Origin: Mantamonas sphyraenae
Taxonomy: Eukaryota; CRuMs; Mantamonadidae
DNA length: 64,000 nt
Assembly (NCBI GenBank): GCA_026936335.1
Contig: JAPMXV010000003.1
Location: 248,001-312,000, forward strand
Direction of reading: 5' to 3'
Under the pieces are notes generated by a model. It was not told the DNA's origin. It did no database searches and saw only the letters and a program-made list of their open reading frames with translations. Below, piece after piece: positions 31,642-41,528 of the stretch. Both the position numbers and the translations under genes were made by a program. How positions within the stretch are numbered: position 1 is the stretch's first letter; every line of letters starts with the position of its first letter.

Positions 31642-33579
31642 ATGAGCAGTAGTGCACGCATGGTGGCCAGTCCACCGGGATTGTTTGATCTGGACACAGT
31701 GGTGTTTGACCAGGCCAATGCATTCAAGAAAAACGAAGTGGTGTTGATTCCCAGCCGACAGGGTGGCTTCAGGTAAGGTGTGGTGAACGGGGCAGCACAA
31801 AGGGATGGCAGAAAGAGGGGGAGAGAAAGGGAGTATGGGGATGTCTGACATGGCATGGGATGAACATGAATGGTGTGGTGTTTGTGATGACGATGTGTGT
31901 CGACAGGTACGCTCGTGTGGGCGAACGGGTCACGCATCAACGCTGCTCGGTGTCACAGTACAAACACCCTTCAGAGGGATGGCAGGTGTACTACGTGGCA
32001 CCCAAGGGGGAGACGCAACGCACAATGGGTCCTTTGTCCACCAACGCCGTACACAAGGGCTACCATTTGAAACAAAAGGATTTGGTGAGTTTCCATTCCC
32101 GACAACACGTCGGGCTGTTTCCCCGCGGCCCGTGTACACGCAGATGCATCGCTCACACACAGATGCAAACACGCACACTCGACACAGCCGAGTGCATTGA
32201 TTGGGAAATTGCGCCCAGAGTGGGAGCTGGAGGCCTTTGAGAAACGACTGGGGCCGCTGTCAACGCGAGGGCGCGTGTCGCTTTCGTTGTCGTCGTCGGT
32301 GCGCACGGAAGAGGCCACTCCAGACGAGATTATGGTCAGTGAAATGCGCAGGAGGAACCCAAGGGAGGCGGAAGAGGGAAGCGAGGGTCAGGACAGGCAT
32401 GGGAAGCGTACACGGGAGGATTTGGAGGACGCAGACGCAGATGTGACGGTGTTGGTTGGGGATGGGGAGGGGGAGGGTGGGAAGGGTGATGACAAGGATG
32501 AGGATGGTTGGGTGGTTGATGCGGATGACAACGATGACCATGATGAGTCGTACCAACATGCACCTGCAAAACGACGCCGCACACGATCAGAAGCCAAGAT
32601 CCTGGGCAGTAGTGTGAGCAGGGAGGATCTGAGGGGTGAGTTGGGGGTGGAGGCGTTTTCTGGGTTTCCAGACAATCAGCAGGTGGGGGGTGCAGGGGGC
32701 AGTGGTGGCAGCAGTGGAAGCAGTCGGGGATCGGCGTTCAAGCCCAGGCGCAGGCGACGGGAGCGTCCCACGAGTGTAGGGCGGTTGAAGAGCAGCAGTG
32801 GGAGTGGAGGAAGTGGCAGCAGTGGCAGCAGTGGCAGCAGTGGGGGGGTGGGAAAGGCGGACGGTGGCAGCAGCTTTCAGTTTCTGAGCAAGAAATCATC
32901 AGGGTTCTTTGCAGAGGAAGAGCAGGGGGAGGAGGAAGATGAGGAGGAGGAGTCACAGCACAAAGAGGAGGCTGTAGAAGCCAGCTCTGGGTCGATAGGA
33001 GGGATGTCCATGGGATCGCAACGGGACATCTTTGCGTCGTTGTCGCAGGGTCACGAGGAGGAACGGAAGCTCCAAGAAGAGAAGGAGGAGGAGGAGGAGG
33101 AGGAAGAAGAAGAAGAAGAAGAGGAACGTCATGGCAGTGAGGAGAAGGATGACAAAGGGAAAGTGCAAAGGACATCGACGGTGACGTCGTCCATGAGCCC
33201 CAACGTGGCCGATTCGTTTCTGTCTGCTGGCTCTCTGTCGTCTGCCTACACGGGACCCCTGCGCCAAGTGACGACCATGGATTCGAGTGCATCGTCTCAA
33301 GAGCAGAGCGAGAGCCGTGATGGGGAGCAAGACAAGAAGGAGGAGCAGGAGGAGGAAGAGGAGGAGGAAGAGGAGCAACCCACCCCCACCACCGTCGATC
33401 ACCATCATCATCAGGGTGGTGTGGTGTTGGACAGTGTGGGATCCACCTTGACCCCTCCTGGTCTGCTGCGTCGTCATGACAGCAGCTTTTCATCCTCAAC
33501 GTCGTCGTCTGGAGTGCTCCCAGCCAAGGGCAAGACGCTTTCCTCGCTCAGCACGGTGTCTCAAGTGGAGGATGAATGA
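31642..33579 (+). CDS. Unknown protein, conserved-looking N-terminal domain and acidic Ser/Glu-rich tail
   Basis: Exons are 31642-31772, 31907-32084 and 32188-33579 (566 aa; phases 2 and 0; donors GTAAGG and GTGAGT). The first about 125 residues look like one folded domain: LFDLDTVVFDQANAFKKNEVV, FRYARVGERVTHQRCSVSQYK, GWQVYYVAPKG, GYHLKQKDL and LRPEWELEAFEKRLG. The remaining about 440 residues are disordered, with Gly/Ser repeats (SGSGGSGSSGSSGSSGG) and several poly-Glu runs. I do not recognise the domain. Intron 1 has CTGAC at 31845-31849. The gene is divergent from the WD40 gene, with 214 bp between start codons. Confidence 0.6.
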
Positions 33580-33755
33580 AGTTCCTGTTGAATGTGTACA
33601 GCCACTTGTCAATCTGTTCATGGAAGTGTGTGTGTGTGTTTGCACGTGTGTGTGTACGTGTGTGTGCGCTGAGTGGCTGTCCACACAATCCTCAACGGCC
33701 ACAAAGCACCCGAGTTTGGAGGCCGCCCAACCGTGCCACGTGAGGCTGGCATGCA

Positions 33756-34145
33756 TCACTCCCTGTGTTGCCTCATTTCGGAAATGATTTGGTTCTTTTC
33801 AGAGTAGGGCATGTTGGCCACCTGCTCGCCCAGCTGTGCATAGCCGTCGTGGTTCATCCTTGCCCTCACCTCCTGCATCTCCCGCTCCAACTCGGCGTCC
33901 TGCTCGTCCTGCGAATCGTAGCCGGCGTCGTCGTAGGCGTTGTCACCCACACTGGCTCCATCGTCGGCACTGCCTGTGTACAGTAGCACACCCTGGGCCT
34001 CCTGTCGAGCAAGCTGGTTGGCAAAGAAGTCGGCACCGTACGCGGCAATGTTGGAGGGCTGGTCACGCAGCACCTCGCGCGTAAAGTCCTTCAGCAGATG
34101 GGCAAAGCCTGCCGGAATGTCCAGGTCGTCTTGGAAGGTGTCCAT
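33756..34145 (-). CDS. Small RIIa-domain (dimerisation/docking) protein, flagellar type
   Basis: 129-aa protein. Residues 8-48 (DIPAGFAHLLKDFTREVLRDQPSNIAAYGADFFANQL) match the RIIa dimerisation/docking four-helix motif of PKA regulatory subunits and of sperm/flagellar proteins such as ROPN1, SPA17 and CABYR. These bind AKAP amphipathic helices in radial spokes and the fibrous sheath. No cyclic-nucleotide domain follows. The C-terminal half is acidic and Gln-rich (DSQDEQDAELEREMQEVRARMNHDG). The Met at 34145 precedes MDTFQDDLD; an earlier in-frame Met lies in CA-repeat leader sequence and is less likely. It is divergent from CHMP1, with 89 bp between start codons. A flagellar role is inferred from the family. 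Confidence 0.82.
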   Translation of the reverse strand: MDTFQDDLDIPAGFAHLLKDFTREVLRDQPSNIAAYGADFFANQLARQEAQGVLLYTGSADDGASVGDNAYDDAGYDSQDEQDAELEREMQEVRARMNHDGYAQLGEQVANMPYSEKNQIISEMRQHRE

Positions 34146-34234
34146 GTGTGTGTCGGTGTGTGGATGTGTGTGGATGTGTGTTTGGAGGAGAGTGCGCGGT
34201 GAGGCACAACACCACACCACACACATACACAAAC
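34146..34234. promoter_or_regulatory. 89-bp divergent promoter region, RIIa protein / CHMP1
   Basis: Strand composition switches in the centre: GTGTGTGGATG repeats on the left (CA-rich for the minus gene), then CACAACACCACACCACACAC before the CHMP1 start. Confidence 0.55.
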
Positions 34235-35238
34235 ATGTCCCTGGAAGATCAGTTGTTCAACCTCAAGTTTACGTCGAAACAGTTTGCCAAGCAGAGCAAA
34301 AAGTCGGCCAAGGAGGAAAAGGCAAACAAGCTGAAGGTGAAAAAGGTCAGTCCAAAAGTTCCCACGAGACAAAAACGGTGATGGGCCGTGGGATAAGTTG
34401 CTGGGTGTGCCTCTGGCTGACACGTGCGCGGGGGGCTGTGGGCTGCGTGATGGCGTGGAATGTGTGTGTGTGTGTTGGGCATGGGACGTATGGATTGGCT
34501 CGTGTGGACGGTGTGTCACAGGCTATGGAGGCGGGAAACACAGAAGGTGAGTGGAACCAGGGCAATGGGATTTCTCACCGCACACCACTTACACACCCGG
34601 TGGCACAGGCGCTCGCATCTACGCAGAGAACGCAATCCGCTGTAAGAACCAGAGCATCAACTATCTGCGTCTGAGCAGCAGGGTGGACGCCGTGGCGTCG
34701 CGTTTGGACGCAGCAATCAAAATGAACAAGGTACGCGAGAGAGAGTGGGTGGGTGGGTGGGTGGGTGGGTGGGGTGGGGATGTGTGACGGTAGGGGGGAG
34801 GGTGTGGCTTACATGGACACACACACACACACACACTATCACCCACAGATCACACGCACCATGGGGGGCATTGTAAAGACGATGGACAACGCCATGAGCA
34901 GCATGGACTTGGAGAAGATCTCCACCACGCTGGATAAGTTTGAGGAGCAATTTGAGGACTTGGATGTGCAGTCGCAGTACGTCAGCAATGCCATGGGTGG
35001 ATCCATGGCCATGAGCACACCGGACGACGAGGTGGACGCGTTGATTTCCCAGGTTGCCGACGAGTATGACATCGAACTGGACAACAAGCTGGACATTGAC
35101 ATTGGTGGTAAGGAGGTTGTGTCGGAGAAGCAGACAGAGGAGGAGATTTCATCGTCCTCGTCGTCCTCGTCGGGCGGCAAGAAGAAGTCGGAGGACGATC
35201 TGCTGGCCAGGTTGGAGGCGCTCAAGACAAAGAGCTGA
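34235..35238 (+). CDS. CHMP1: CHMP1, ESCRT-III subunit (contains a 25-nt microexon)
   Basis: CHMP1/Did2 is a late ESCRT-III subunit that recruits Vps4 and spastin-type ATPases to disassemble filaments. Exons are 34235-34345, 34522-34546, 34609-34730 and 34849-35238 (215 aa; phases 0, 1, 0). The second exon is only 25 nt and encodes AMEAGNTE plus one base. It supplies the segment that animal CHMP1 places between KIKK and ARIHAENAIR. Signatures are [65 protein letters not shown], and a C-terminal MIT-interacting helix ([14 protein letters not shown]). A Ser run precedes the final helix. Length and register match the family closely. Confidence 0.95.
34745..34771. repeat. (GTGG)n tract in CHMP1 intron 3
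   Basis: Six to seven GTGG units directly after the donor site GTACGC. G-rich on the transcribed-sense strand; it could form a G-quadruplex in the pre-mRNA. Confidence 0.7.
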
Positions 35239-35402
35239 GTCGGCGAGATGGAAATGAAAGAACTCATTCCTCGCCATCAAGCATTCCTCGCCAAGTTGCG
35301 ACACCACCAACAACACCCCATCTCGATGCTTTGCATAAATTTTGATTCACGTCAAAATCCACAGAACCACATCGGCAACCACATTCTCGTGTCAATCAAA
35401 AA

Positions 35403-38400
35403 TTACCCTTTACTTTTGCGTTCCTGCGCAAGGCGCATCTCCAAGTCTGCAATACGCCCTTCCAGCCTCTTGATCTCCTGTGTTGCGTCCACATTCTTTG
35501 TGCTCTGCTGCACAATCGTCTTGACACGCCGCGCAAAGTTCAGCGAGGCCAGCGTTTCCTGCGCGTGCTCCGCCGCAGGATTCACGTTGACAATCATCAT
35601 CGTCTTTGCGTTTCCACCCAGCGACGAGGACAACAGCTGCGTGAGCGTCGAGTTGCGATACGGCACATACCCTTGCCGCTCACTCAGCGCCTGGATGACA
35701 TCTCCCAGTGCGCTCAGGGACTGGTTGATGCTGAACGCCTCCTTGGCACGCTCGCCCTTGGCACCGCTCTTTTCCACCCGCTCCGACCCAGCCAGATCCA
35801 CCAGAGTCAACTTGGCCGTGGACACTGCCTGTGTGACCTGATTGACGCCTCGCACGTGCACAATCACCAGCATGTGCGACCGACTGCTGTGCAGGTTCAT
35901 GTCTGTGCTACCCACCGCCCTGTTCTGCGACGCAATGTCCATGTACGTGCGCACCTGTTCCAACGAGTGCACCGTGTGTTCGATGGCTCCCTGCACCCAC
36001 ACCCCGCCCTCCTTGCTGTTCTTGATGGGCAGACCCGTCTTGGCGCTGTAGTAGTCGTCACCACCACCACCACCACCGCCACCGCCATTGCTGCTGCTCT
36101 CCCCACCCTCCTCTGTGTCTGCCTGCAAGTCAAACACCTTGTCCATGTAGATCTCCAACACCTGCAGGCTGAACGTGTAGCGCACCTGATCACGCATCGC
36201 CTGTGCCGTGTCAAACAACAGCTCCAGGGCACGCAGATTCACTCCAGGATTGTCCTCGGGTCCTTCCATGGTGAATGTCTTGCCACTGCCCGTCTGTCCA
36301 TACGCAAAGATGCACACGTCGTAGCCGTCCAAGACCCCACTCGTCACCAGCGGTTGCACCTCTTCAAACACCTCCTCCTGCTGTGTGCGCGGTTCAAACA
36401 CACGCGAGAACACAAAGCGTTTGGTGGTGCCCGTGTGCATGTTGTCCACCTCCATGGTATCCTCCTGCGGATACCCAATGCAGTACCCTCCCAACTCGGC
36501 ATACTCATCGTCCCTCAACGGACGCACCCTACACAACACCCGAATGTTGCCTTTGATCTCCTGCAGCTCATTAAACAGCTTGCGTCGACGCACGACCTCC
36601 TTCCGATACTTGTCTGCCGCCCTCGTCAACAACACCTCCTGTGCCACTGCTGCCTCACTCTGTTTCTCCCCAGCCATGGCCATCATGCCCACCATCTCTC
36701 CATGCCATCGCACACTCTCCTCACGCAGTGCCTTGCATGCCATGCGCAGGGTACGCACCTCCTGCTGAGCCTTCTGCCACCCTGCCACAGCTTCGCTGTC
36801 CAACGACCCCTTCCCCACTCCCGCACCACTCCTCTCTTCCATCATCAATGCCTCCATCTGTGCCGCCTGTTCCTGAAGCTTGCTGCGTTGCCTCTTGGCC
36901 ACTGCCTTGAGCTTGTTGAATTTGCTCACCAGTTCGTCGTACTCCTCGTCCCCCACAGGCATTGTTGTCGTCCCCTCTCCCCCCTCTCCCCCCTCTACCC
37001 CCTCCTCGTTACTGCCCACCGCCTTTCCATGGCTGCCCTTGGCACGCACCACATCCTGCATGAGCTGTCGTCGCTCCTCCTGCCACCGTCGCTCCTTCTC
37101 CTCCAACTGTGCCACCAGGGCTTCGTTCTCCTCCACCACACTCCTGTTTGCACTGTGGCTTGCCTTGAGCTTCTCCTGCACACTTTTGTACTGTTTGGCC
37201 AGTCGTTTGATCCCTGTGCGCAGTTTCTCCCTCTCCTCCACCAGTTGCGACTTGGTTTCATCCGCCGCACTCTCCTTGCTCTCTGCCTCCTTCTTCAACT
37301 TGTGTGCCTTCTTGGCCACCATTTTCAGTTTCGCCTGCGTCTCCTCCAGCCTGTGTTGCACCTCTGCCATCTGTTGCCTTGTCTCCTGGTGCTGGGACGC
37401 CTCTGCGTGCAGTTGTGCGTTCACCTCCACCAACTCCACCCCAAAGTCTGCTCCCAACAGTGCATCCACTGCAGGTCTCACTGCTGCCACAAACTCACTG
37501 TCTGCCTTCTCCTCTGCCTCTGTCGATTCCGCCTGCAGTCTGGCCACCGTGTGTTCCAACGTTGCCCTCTGTGCCGCTGTCTGTTGCTTCACCAACATAC
37601 TCTGTGTGCTGATCATCAATCGCATGTTCTCATGCACCTCTTCCAATCGCTTGTGCTTCTCCTTCCACGCCCTCACCTCTTCCCGTGCCTCTTTCGCCTC
37701 GGCGTGCAGTTCGTCCACCGTGGCTTGCCTCAGTGTCACGTACACCGCCTCCCTCCCATCCTCCTCCTCCTCCTCCTCCATCTGTCCCTCTTTGCCCATG
37801 AGAATCCTTCGAATGGCCTCGTCCTGCATCGCATCCTCATCCCCATCCTCAAACTCATCATCCTGCCCCATCCCATTGTCCGCCGTTGTGTCCTCCCCCA
37901 CCACAAACCTCCCTCCCTGCATGCCATCCCTTCCCTTGCCCTTGACCCCACTCTGGTTATGACTGTGACTGCCCATGTTCTGTTTGGTGCTGCTCAGCAT
38001 TGCCCACACGTCCTCCTCGTCGCTGTCCGAGTCCCACAAGTCTTCCAGATCCAGTTCCGCCGCAACGTCCGCGTCCACTTCGCCCTCCTCTACGCCCGTG
38101 TAGCGACCCCTGCATGTGTCAGCACTCTGTCTCTTCCACCCCCGCATGCTCCCATCGTCCACCTCCCACCATGTGTCTCTCTCACACTCACCAAAGCCCA
38201 TTGCCTGCATGCGCTTGGCAATCTCCTGGCTGCGCGCCTCTTGTGTCTTTACCACTGGCGCGCTTTTCCCGCGTGTGCTTCGCCGCGGCACTGCAATTGT
38301 GTTTTCCACCACTTCCAAATGGTTAAACAGCTTGCTCGACAGTGGACTCTGCCCTGTCAGGATATCTTCTGTCCTCGTCTGGGCTGTGTACTGTCCCATT

Positions 38401-38595
38401 GTGTCAACCACCATCCCCCACTACTCAATCCCCCCCTCCGTTCTCCTCCCACAACTCTCCCTCTCCCCCTCCCACACATACCACCGGTTCACTATACATG
38501 GCACTCTCGTCCTCCGTTGGCTCTCCATCCTCCCCATCCTTGCCCCGCTTCCCGTGGCGTTTGAACAACGACGACATCCCGTTTGGCTCCGCCAT
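35403..38595 (-). CDS. Kinesin-14, C-terminal motor (KIFC1/Ncd type)
   Basis: Minus-end-directed, microtubule-based motor expected in spindle organisation. Exons are 38595-38482, 38390-38188 and 38109-35403 (1007 aa; phases 0 and 2). The intron 2 donor is taken as GTGTGAG, since this keeps the downstream motor frame; the stronger-looking GTGAGT four bases upstream would not. The N-terminal about 250 residues are charged and low in complexity, followed by a long coiled coil to about residue 620. The motor fills the C terminus: GNIRVLCRVRPLRDDEY directly after the neck helix, then P-loop GQTGSGKTFTMEG, switch I NLHSSRSHML, switch II LVDLAGSERVEKSGAKG and NQSLSALGDVI. A motor placed after the coil with this neck marks kinesin-14. 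It is head-to-head with PSMA4. Confidence 0.93.
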
Positions 38596-38634
38596 CGCAT
38601 CCACCCCAAATTCACCCCAAACACACATCCACAC
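38596..38634. promoter_or_regulatory. 39-bp divergent spacer, kinesin-14 / PSMA4
   Basis: The shortest head-to-head gap in the window. It consists almost entirely of CCACCCCAAATTCACCCCAA-type CA-rich sequence. Both genes have an intron close to the start, which could hold further control elements. Confidence 0.55.
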
Positions 38635-39806
38635 ATGAGCCGTCGCTACGACCGCAGGACGACCACATTCAGCCCAGACGGTATGTTGTACCCACATTCC
38701 ATGTGCTCCCTTCCCTCCTGTGGCCTCCCCGTTTTTCCTGTGTGCCTGAGCGAGGCAGGGAGGGTCGCCGCTGCCTGTGGCTCCGTTTGCCCTTCCACAC
38801 GCTCCTTCGGCCTTGTACGACAGCCCATGCTACCACACAGGCACGCGTGTGCATTCCTGTGTCCCTGCACGGCACTGTGGCGAGGAGGAGGGCATCGGGT
38901 GTTGTCGCGCGGTCGCTGGCCGGAAGGCAAAAAGGCGGAAATGGAAGCCGCCTCGCCGCCCTCCCGTTGGCCGTGCCGCAGGAACGGGGACGGTGGAGGG
39001 TGGAAGGAGATGAGATGTGGTATGAATGGTGTGTGGCTGACACGTGTGTGCGTGTGTGTATGGCGTGTGTGTGCGATGACGTGTGCTGCGCAGGCCGTTT
39101 GTTCCAGGTGGAGTACGCCATGAACGCCATCGGGCAGGCGCCTGCCGCCCTGGGCATCCTGAGCAAGGAGGGCGTGGTGCTTGTGGGACAAAAGCACGAG
39201 GACAGCAAACTGTTGGACAAGAAGGAGCTGAGTGACAAGATGTACCAGCTGGACGACCACATTGCGTGCACGGTGGCAGGGTTGACGTCGGATGCCAACA
39301 TCCTGATCCAGAAGGCACGTGTGATGGCCCAACAGTACACCTACTCGTACCAGGAACCCATCCCTGTGGAGCAGCTTGTGCAACGGGTGTGTGACAGCAA
39401 GCACGGCTACACCCAGTTTGGTGGCCTGCGTCCCTTTGGCGTCTCCTTCCTCTATGCTGGCTATGATCGCCACTACAACTTCCAACTGTACCTGAGTGAT
39501 CCCTCGGGCAACTACGGTGGCTGGAAGGCAGTGGCCATTGGGTCCAACAACGCACAGGCCCAGTCCATTCTCAAGGATCGCTACGACGAGGACTGCTCCC
39601 TGGACGAGGCCATCCAGCTGGGCATCCGTGTCATGAAGAAGAGCATGGACACCACTCAACTCAGCAGCAGCAAGCTGGAAATGTGCAGTGTCACCAAGGA
39701 TGACGACGGCAAGGTCGTCTACGAGCTCTTTGACGCCGACAAGGTCGACAGTCTCATTGAGGCCTTCAACGAGGCCACCAAGGACGAGGTTGAGGACGAC
39801 GCTTGA
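38635..39806 (+). CDS. PSMA4: Proteasome subunit alpha type-4 (alpha3)
   Basis: Alpha-ring subunit of the 20S proteasome core. Exons are 38635-38680 and 39094-39806 (252 aa, phase 1; donor GTATGT, acceptor CTGCGCAG). Exon 1 encodes only MSRRYDRRTTTFSPD plus one base, the typical N-terminal tail. Exon 2 continues GRLFQVEYAMNAIG. Further PSMA4 identifiers are LDDHIACTVAGLTSDANIL, YQEPIPVEQLVQRVCD, YTQFGGLRPFGVS and SDPSGNYGGWKAVAIG. The C-terminal Lys-rich tail of animal PSMA4 is replaced by a short acidic end. The intron (413 nt) is longer than most here and has CTGAC at 39037-39041. The start codon is 39 bp from that of the kinesin-14 gene on the other strand. Confidence 0.97.
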
Positions 39807-40014
39807 TCAATGCATCGTCAAGGAGCAGCGCAGGGGAGAGAGAGAGAGAGCATGTGGACAAGGTGCCACACACACACACACAAACACACACACAATCAAA
39901 ACAAAAGGGACTCATTTCTGCAGCCACACCCACAACAACAACAACGACGACGAACAAGGTGACATTGCACTCAATTCAATGATGACAAGGGTCTGCATTG
40001 CGTCAGGCACCAAA

Positions 40015-41201
40015 TCAGTTCATGGTGTGGATCATCTTGGTGATGTACTCCTCACGGTTACCGTAGTCACCGCCCTCGATGAAGTGACGGCGCTTGGCAG
40101 TGTAGCCGCCCTTGGGGCTGGACAGCTTGAAGGGCCACAGGAAGGAGTTGGCCTTCTTGAAGTTGGGGCCCACGGTGAAGATCTCGTGGATGAGGTCCTC
40201 AATGCAGATGATATCGTACTTGCCCAGCTCCTGCTCAATGATGGCGTTGTGGGTGAGAGGCACACGGCGGCCGTTGACCTTGCCGTGACCGCGCTTGTAG
40301 ATCAGCTCACGCACAGCCTTCAGGGACGGGTAGCCATAGGCAATGTACGGCTCGACGGCACGCAGCATGTTGATGGTGGGGCCGTTGAGACGGATGAACA
40401 CGCCGTTGTGGATCTGGCGCAGACGCAGCAGCTGAAGGATCTTTCGGACCTTGGGTGCCACAGCGTTAATACTGTGAGGAGCACACGTGGTGTCAGCCAT
40501 GGTTGTCCCTACACTCACTCCATTGGTCGCGTTTGCATGTGTCCTGCAAGCCTGTGCCGAGGACACGAGGCGTTGCAAACGGGGTGGACGAAAAAATGGG
40601 CTTGCGCAAAGCACAGCGTGTGCTTGCAGCGCCTCGTACGCAGCACACAGGACCCATCCAAAGCCATCCCACCGCGCATGCGTATGCAGCATGTGTGCAG
40701 AAGCACATGCGGGTGTGGATGAGAGTGGATGAGGTCTGTGTGGCGGACTGGGGTGGGAAAAGGCACTTGCAGGCGGTGCGCATGCGCAGCATGGCGCAGA
40801 ATGCGGCGCGGTACAGACGCATGCGAGGTGGTGGAGAGAGAGAGATGGGGCGTACGGGTGGAGGGGAGTGTGTGGAGGGCATGTGTGTGCCAACGGCATG
40901 TGTGTACTTACCCCCGGATGCGAATGACAAAGACGAGCTTGGCCTCGTCGGGAACGTAGAAGTTGCCCGAAGCCTTGGCGGTGCGTCGGAGACGAGCCTC
41001 GTTCTTCTCTGCGGCACGGTACTCAGCCACATACTTCTGGGCACGCTTGAAGATCACCTTGCGCGTCTGCTTGCGCTGGGCACGCAGCAGGGCGCTGGCT
41101 TCCTGGGCCTTTTGTGCATTCTCCTCGGCGGTGCGGCGCTTCTTCAGCACCGACTCCGGCACGTAATACTGGCGCTCCTTAGTGGGGTTGGTGACCGACA
41201 T
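40015..41201 (-). CDS. RPL7: 60S ribosomal protein L7 (uL30)
   Basis: Large-subunit ribosomal protein. Exons are 41201-40912 and 40471-40015 (248 aa, phase 2; donor GTAAGT, acceptor CCTCACAG). Eukaryotic L7 features are [99 protein letters not shown] and [14 protein letters not shown]. The join falls inside IRIRG|INAVAPK and restores the conserved sequence exactly. The 440-nt intron is among the longest in the window, has CTGAC near its 3' end, and holds no convincing second gene. The neighbouring RPL35 gene is on the same strand. Confidence 0.97.
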
Positions 41202-41528
41202 CTGTGCAAGGTTGGGGGTTCTGGTTTGGGTTTTTGGATTTGGCTGACTTGGTGGGCGCACTCCTCGCGCCGCCCTCCTTATCCGCCGCGTCGCCGTCCC
41301 TCTTTCCCACACCCTCCCGTCATGCACATGGCCGCCTGCGTCGCCTCATGCCCACAGAGTGTGCCATGGCTGCGTCTGCCCCTCCCTCACAGTCGCACAC
41401 ACACACACAGCGAGCGCAGGACGCGCAGAGAGAGGAGAGAGAGGTGGAAGAAAGGATTTTTGATTTTTCTGCATTGGACCAGCACACAAACGTGCCTCAT
41501 TCAGCGTCGACGACGTCCAACAGGCTGT
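41202..41528. promoter_or_regulatory. Intergenic region upstream of RPL7 and downstream of RPL35
   Basis: 327 bp without a supported gene. On the minus strand it must contain the RPL35 3' end and the RPL7 promoter and leader. A GA/CA-rich tract (ACACACACAGCGAGCGCAGG, then GAGAGAGGAGAGAGAGG) lies at 41400-41445. No conserved ribosomal-protein promoter motif could be recognised. Confidence 0.4.

Noticed and set aside
38110..38191. GTGAGT donor at 38191 in kinesin-14 intron 2
   Set aside because: Although closer to consensus, it gives an 82-nt intron that shifts the downstream motor frame; GTGTGAG at 38187 keeps it.
35565..38564. 999-aa open frame on the plus strand opposite kinesin-14
   Set aside because: Leu/His/Pro-rich composition typical of the complement of a coiled-coil gene, with no domain; the minus strand has an unambiguous motor.
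40472..40911. Minus-strand frame continuing RPL7 through its intron
   Set aside because: The open stretch has Cys/His/Pro-rich intron composition, whereas splicing restores the exact conserved IRIRG-INAVAPK sequence.
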